From: a bacterium
GTDB lineage: Bacteria; Myxococcota_A; UBA9160; UBA4427
Length of the DNA: 64,000 nucleotides
Reading direction: 5' to 3'
Assembly: GCA_024742285.1 (NCBI GenBank)
Contig: JANSYR010000013.1
Span: 124,001-188,000 of the forward strand
The notes under the pieces were generated by a model, which was given only the letters and a program-made list of their open reading frames with translations, searched no databases and had not been told where the DNA came from. Both the position numbers and the translations under genes were made by a program. Shown here piece after piece: positions 60,768 through 64,000 of this stretch. Positions within the stretch are counted from its first letter, which is position 1. Each line of letters starts with the position of its first letter.

Positions 60768-60863
60768 TCGCCTGCGGGCGCTCGGCGACAGGGGGGCTGG
60801 TTCGGAAGGGTTTCGCCTCGACAGGGGGGCTGGCTCGGAAGGCTTTCGCGTGCGGGCGCTAGA
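60768..60863 (+). repeat. Dispersed repeat element directly after the coaD stop
   Basis: Begins at the base after the TAG with TCGCCTGCGGGCGCTCGGCG, then two 33-bp tandem units (60787-60819, 60820-60852) built on GACAGGGGGGCTGG and TTCGGAAGG-type segments, and ends in a partial core TGCGGGCGCTAG. Same order and orientation as the element at 34976-35108 relative to its upstream gene. Core arms TCGCC/GGCGA can form a hairpin. Confidence 0.8.
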
Positions 60864-60995
60864 GTCGGATCGCGGGGTGCCGATGAAGCGGTTGGGCCCC
60901 GTCTGCACGGGCCTGAACTCGCCCCCGACCGGGGGACCGGGTACCCTTGGGGGCAACGTCTGCCCGGAAGGGACCGGGACGGAGGACCGACCGGT

Positions 60996-62201
60996 ATGGA
61001 GCCGCGCCGAATCCTGCTCGCCATCTCCGGGGGCATCGCCGCCTACAAGGCGCCGGAGCTCGTTCGCACGCTGAAGCGCGCCGGACACGAGGTCCGCTGC
61101 ATGCTGACGCCGGAGGCCGAGCGCTTCGTCTCTGCGCTCTCGCTTCAGGCGGTCTCCGGAGAATCCGTTCGGCGCGATCTCTTCGACGCCGGGGAAGAGG
61201 GCGAGATCGACCACATCGGCCTCGCCGACTGGGCCGATCTGGCTCTGGTCGCGCCGGCCACCGCCAATCTCCTGGCGAAGATGGCCCACGGCCTGGCGGA
61301 CGATCTCGTGACGGCGGTGCTCCTCGCGACCCGGGCGCCGATCCTGGTGGCGCCCGCGATGAACGTGAACATGTGGAGCCACCCGGCGACCCAGGCGAAT
61401 CTCGAGACCCTGCGCAGCCGAGGCGTCGCGACCGTCGGCCCGGACGCCGGCGAGCTGGCGTGCGGCTGGGAAGGACTCGGGCGGATGAGCGATCCGGCGG
61501 TGATCGCCGAGGCCGCAGCGAGTCGACTCGTACCCACCAGCCTCGAGGGGCTGCGGGTGCTGGTCACCGCCGGGGGGACCGCCGAACCGATCGACGCGGT
61601 CCGCTCCGTGACGAACCGTTCTTCCGGGAAGATGGGCTTCGCGATCGCGGCCGAAGCGGCGCGTCGCGGGGCCGAGGTGACCCTCGTGGCCGGCGTCACG
61701 AGCCTGCCGACGCCTCACGGCGTGGAGCGGGTCGACGTCGGCAGCGCGCTCGAGATGCGCGACGCCGTCCTCGCGGCTTTCGACGAGAGCGCGATCGTCG
61801 TGAAGGCCGCGGCCGTGGCGGATTTTCGTCCGATCGAGGCGAGCGATCGAAAGATCAAGAAGGAGCAGATGGCCGAGGGCGAGCGCATGACCCTCGAGCT
61901 GGTCCAGAACCCGGACATCCTCCAGGAGATCAGCGCAAAGAAGGGCGATCGCACGATCGTCGGCTTCGCTGCCGAGAGCCACGACGTCGTTGCCGCAGCG
62001 AAGCGGAAGCTCGCGCGAAAGGGCTGCGACCTGATCGTCGCGAACGACATCTCCCGGGCCGACGCGGGCTTCGAGGTCGACGAGAACGCCGTCCTCTTCG
62101 TGTGGCCGAGCGGCGAGGTAGAGGAGCTGCCGCTGCTTCCCAAGACCGGGGTCGCGGCGCAGCTCTTCGATCGGATCGAGAAGCTGAGAGAGGGGCGATG
62201 A
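60996..62201 (+). CDS. coaBC: Bifunctional phosphopantothenoylcysteine decarboxylase / phosphopantothenate-cysteine ligase
   Basis: 401 aa, two-domain Dfp. N-terminal flavoprotein CoaC: LLAISGGIAAYKAPELVR, the catalytic histidine in IDHIGLADWADL, APAMNVNMWSHPATQ, and the ACGWEGLGRMSDP lid. C-terminal CoaB from about residue 185: VLVTAGGTAEPIDAVRSVTNRSSGKMG, KAAAVADFRP, KIKK and VGFAAESHD. It joins cysteine to phosphopantothenate and decarboxylates the product, feeding CoaD. Overlaps nfeD by 4 nt. Confidence 0.97.
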   Translation: MEPRRILLAISGGIAAYKAPELVRTLKRAGHEVRCMLTPEAERFVSALSLQAVSGESVRRDLFDAGEEGEIDHIGLADWADLALVAPATANLLAKMAHGLADDLVTAVLLATRAPILVAPAMNVNMWSHPATQANLETLRSRGVATVGPDAGELACGWEGLGRMSDPAVIAEAAASRLVPTSLEGLRVLVTAGGTAEPIDAVRSVTNRSSGKMGFAIAAEAARRGAEVTLVAGVTSLPTPHGVERVDVGSALEMRDAVLAAFDESAIVVKAAAVADFRPIEASDRKIKKEQMAEGERMTLELVQNPDILQEISAKKGDRTIVGFAAESHDVVAAAKRKLARKGCDLIVANDISRADAGFEVDENAVLFVWPSGEVEELPLLPKTGVAAQLFDRIEKLREGR

Positions 62202-63604
62202 CGCGGGATCGAGAGCGGTCGCGGGTTGCAGGGCTGCGTCTTCTCGGCGCGCTCCTGGTGGCGCTGCTCACACCCTCGCTCGCGTTCGCGGGCGACGTGT
62301 ACGTCGTCACGATCGACGGCTCCATCAATCCGGCGAGCGCCGACTACCTGATCGGTGCGATCGAGCAGGCGGAGGCCGGGAACGCGGCCGCGATCCTGAT
62401 CGAGCTCGATACCCCGGGTGGACTGGTCTCGTCGACCCAGGACATCATCCAGGCGATGCTCAATGCGACGGTGCCGACGATCGTGTTCGTCACGCCGCGT
62501 GGGGCGACCGCGACGTCGGCGGGCACGTTCATCACGCTCGCCGCGAACGTCGCCGCGATGATGCCGGGCACGAGCATCGGCGCGGCCCATCCCGTGAGTC
62601 TCTTCGGCGGGGCGCCGCCGCCGGCCGAAGGGCAGGACGGGGAGGGACAGGGCGGCGGTCCGCCCCGGGACGTCGTGACCGAGAAGATGGAGAACTATCT
62701 CGCGGCGTACGTCGAGTCGATCGCCGCTCAGCGCGAGCGCAACGTCGAGTGGGCGCAGGATGCCGTGCGGCGTTCGGTCGCGGTGACCGCCGAGAAAGCC
62801 CTCGAGCTGAACGTGATCGACCTCGTGGTCGATGGTCGCGAAGCGCTCCTGGCCGCCGTGGAAGGGCGTGAGGTGAAGCTCGGCGGCGACACTGCGACGA
62901 TCTCCGTGGCGGGGGCGCGTGAGATCCGGGTCGAGAAGACGCTGCTGCAGGCGATCTTCGACTTCCTGTCCGACCCCAACGTCGCCACGATCCTGCTCGC
63001 GATCGGGGCCCTCGGCCTCTACATGGAGTTCCAGAGCCCGGGCCTGATCGTGCCGGGCGCGATCGGCGTCTCCGCCTTCGTGCTGCTTGGCTTCGCCCTC
63101 CAGATCCTGCCCTTCAGCTGGGTCGGCATGCTCTTCATGCTGCTCGGAATCGGGCTGCTGATCGCGGAGCTCTTCGTGGCGTCCTTCGGTCTGCTCTTCG
63201 CCGCGGGGGTCACGTGCTTCCTGATCGGCGGGACGATGGTCTTCGATCGGCCCGAGGTGTCGGACCTGACCGTCGATTTCTGGCAGGTGCTGTTTCCGAT
63301 GACGATCGCGATGTCGCTCTTCGGCGCGGTGATCGCCTACAGTCTCGGGCGGACCCTGTTCTCCCAGCAGACGGCCGGCGTGGACGAGATGATCGGGCTC
63401 GTCGGCCGCTGCGAGTCGGCGATCCCCGCTGGCGCCGAGGGAGCCGGGAAGGGAAAGGTCTTCGTGCGCGGTGAGTACTGGAACTGCACGTCCGAGGAGT
63501 CGATCGGCGTCGGCGACGCCGTCGAGGTGGTCCAGATCGACGGGCTGACGTTGCGGGTGAGACCCGCCTCAGGCACATCGTCCGGAATCTCGTCCAGCGA
63601 CTAG
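62198..63604 (+). CDS. nfeD: NfeD-family membrane-bound serine protease (ClpP-class)
   Basis: 468 aa, long-form NfeD. Signal peptide (LLGALLVALLTPSLAFAG); ClpP-like protease domain with LIELDTPGGLVSSTQDI and the nucleophile region GATATSAGTFI, and a lysine later in AEKALELN; then four or five membrane helices (VATILLAIGALGLYMEF to FGLLFAAGVTCFLIGG); and a C-terminal OB fold (VGRCESAIPAGAEGAGKGKVFVRGEYW). NfeD proteins cleave or organise SPFH proteins; an SPFH gene follows 63 bp downstream. Confidence 0.92.
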   Translation: MTRDRERSRVAGLRLLGALLVALLTPSLAFAGDVYVVTIDGSINPASADYLIGAIEQAEAGNAAAILIELDTPGGLVSSTQDIIQAMLNATVPTIVFVTPRGATATSAGTFITLAANVAAMMPGTSIGAAHPVSLFGGAPPPAEGQDGEGQGGGPPRDVVTEKMENYLAAYVESIAAQRERNVEWAQDAVRRSVAVTAEKALELNVIDLVVDGREALLAAVEGREVKLGGDTATISVAGAREIRVEKTLLQAIFDFLSDPNVATILLAIGALGLYMEFQSPGLIVPGAIGVSAFVLLGFALQILPFSWVGMLFMLLGIGLLIAELFVASFGLLFAAGVTCFLIGGTMVFDRPEVSDLTVDFWQVLFPMTIAMSLFGAVIAYSLGRTLFSQQTAGVDEMIGLVGRCESAIPAGAEGAGKGKVFVRGEYWNCTSEESIGVGDAVEVVQIDGLTLRVRPASGTSSGISSSD

Positions 63605-63667
63605 ACCGCCGGTCGCCCGGTAGGGGCGACAGCACGCAGAACGCTATTCAGCGGAAAGAGAGGGGCT

Positions 63668-64000
63668 GTGCTCGGCATTCTCATCGTCTTCTTCATGACG
63701 ATCGTCCTGTTCATGTTCGGAATCCGGATCCTGAACGAGTACGAGCGCGGCGTCGTGTTCCGACTCGGTCGCTACGTCGGGATCCGCGAAGCGGGCTTCC
63801 GCTGGATCATTCCCGGCGTGGACCGGATGGTTCGGATCAGCCTGCGCGAGATCGTGATGGACGTCCCGGCGCAGGAGGTGATCACCCTCGACAACGTCTC
63901 GGTCAAGGTGAACGCGGTGCTCTACTTCCGCGTGCTGCACCCGGACAAGTCGGTGATCCAGGTCGAGAACTACCTCTACGGCACGTCCCAGCTCGCCCAG
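63668..64000 (+). CDS. SPFH/stomatin-like (slipin) protein, N-terminal part (runs off right edge)
   Basis: 111 codons are visible from GTG 63668, which follows GAGAGGGG. An N-terminal membrane hairpin (FFMTIVLFMFGIRIL) is followed by EYERGVVFRLGRYVG, GFRWIIPGVDRMVRISLRE, DVPAQEVITLDNVSVKVNAV and LYFRVLHPDKSV, the prohibitin-homology start of bacterial slipins. Such proteins form membrane microdomains with NfeD. The C-terminal coiled coil lies outside the window. Confidence 0.92.
   Translation, partial: MLGILIVFFMTIVLFMFGIRILNEYERGVVFRLGRYVGIREAGFRWIIPGVDRMVRISLREIVMDVPAQEVITLDNVSVKVNAVLYFRVLHPDKSVIQVENYLYGTSQLAQ

Overview
The window is 64 kb of very GC-rich, densely packed bacterial chromosome with about 57 protein genes, one tRNA and several intergenic repeats. 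I see no insertion sequence, prophage, CRISPR array or rRNA. The gene mix (MglA-type small GTPase, receiver proteins with long tails, PilZ, FliA-type sigma factor, NtrC-type regulators, wax-ester synthases, glucosylglycerate synthesis) resembles the former Deltaproteobacteria: Myxococcota, Desulfobacterota_B/Binatia or an allied lineage. That is inference from gene content; no rRNA gene is present to settle it.

Layout. 1-2184: tail of a penicillin-acylase-family hydrolase, a Y-family polymerase lacking its catalytic acids, and a PilZ protein. 2352-9082: glycan and solute genes (glucosyl-3-phosphoglycerate synthase, membrane mannosyltransferase-like protein, polyprenyl-phosphate sugar transferase, DegT aminotransferase, GT4 glycosyltransferase). 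9197-13641: Lon, an aldo/keto reductase and an enoyl-CoA hydratase separated by a 17-bp tandem repeat. 13768-18234: tRNA-Leu(CAG) with a duplicated trailer, RNase R and an ABC-F ATPase. 18367-23137: Rrf2 regulator, M67 metallopeptidase, propeller lipoprotein, ATP sulfurylase and a DMSP-lyase-like cupin lipoprotein.

23205-27471 is the most interesting operon. A TTGACA promoter with a 28-bp perfect palindrome at its expected start point drives a WS/DGAT acyltransferase, a TetR repressor, a second WS/DGAT and a small lysine-rich protein with histone-H1-like tails around an amphipathic helix. It looks like a self-regulated neutral-lipid storage unit with its own DNA- or droplet-binding protein. 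27491-31922 is a HEAT-like / MglA-type GTPase / GAF-GGDEF-like module. 32047-34898 holds cofactor genes (coaX, birA, nadC). 35112-44230 is signalling: long receiver protein, PP2C phosphatase, FliA-type sigma, NtrC-type regulator, histidine kinase and receiver.

44237-45544 encodes a membrane-anchored coiled-coil protein ending in a RelE/HigB-like domain, an unusual architecture. 45614-50042 holds two paralogous GT4 glycosyltransferases, methyltransferases and a small membrane protein. 50346-58608 is a cell-wall neighbourhood: AnmK, MurU-like and AmgK-like enzymes (MurNAc salvage direct to UDP-MurNAc), an SpmA-SpmB fusion, PBP4 and a lytic transglycosylase. 58928-64000: XRE regulator, RsmD, CoaD, CoaBC, NfeD and the start of an SPFH protein.

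Themes that cut across genes: a repeat family sits directly after the stop codons of two unrelated genes; several first genes have a TANNNT box 6-8 nt before the start codon, suggesting leaderless transcripts; three convergent gene pairs share one CTAG as stop codon on both strands.
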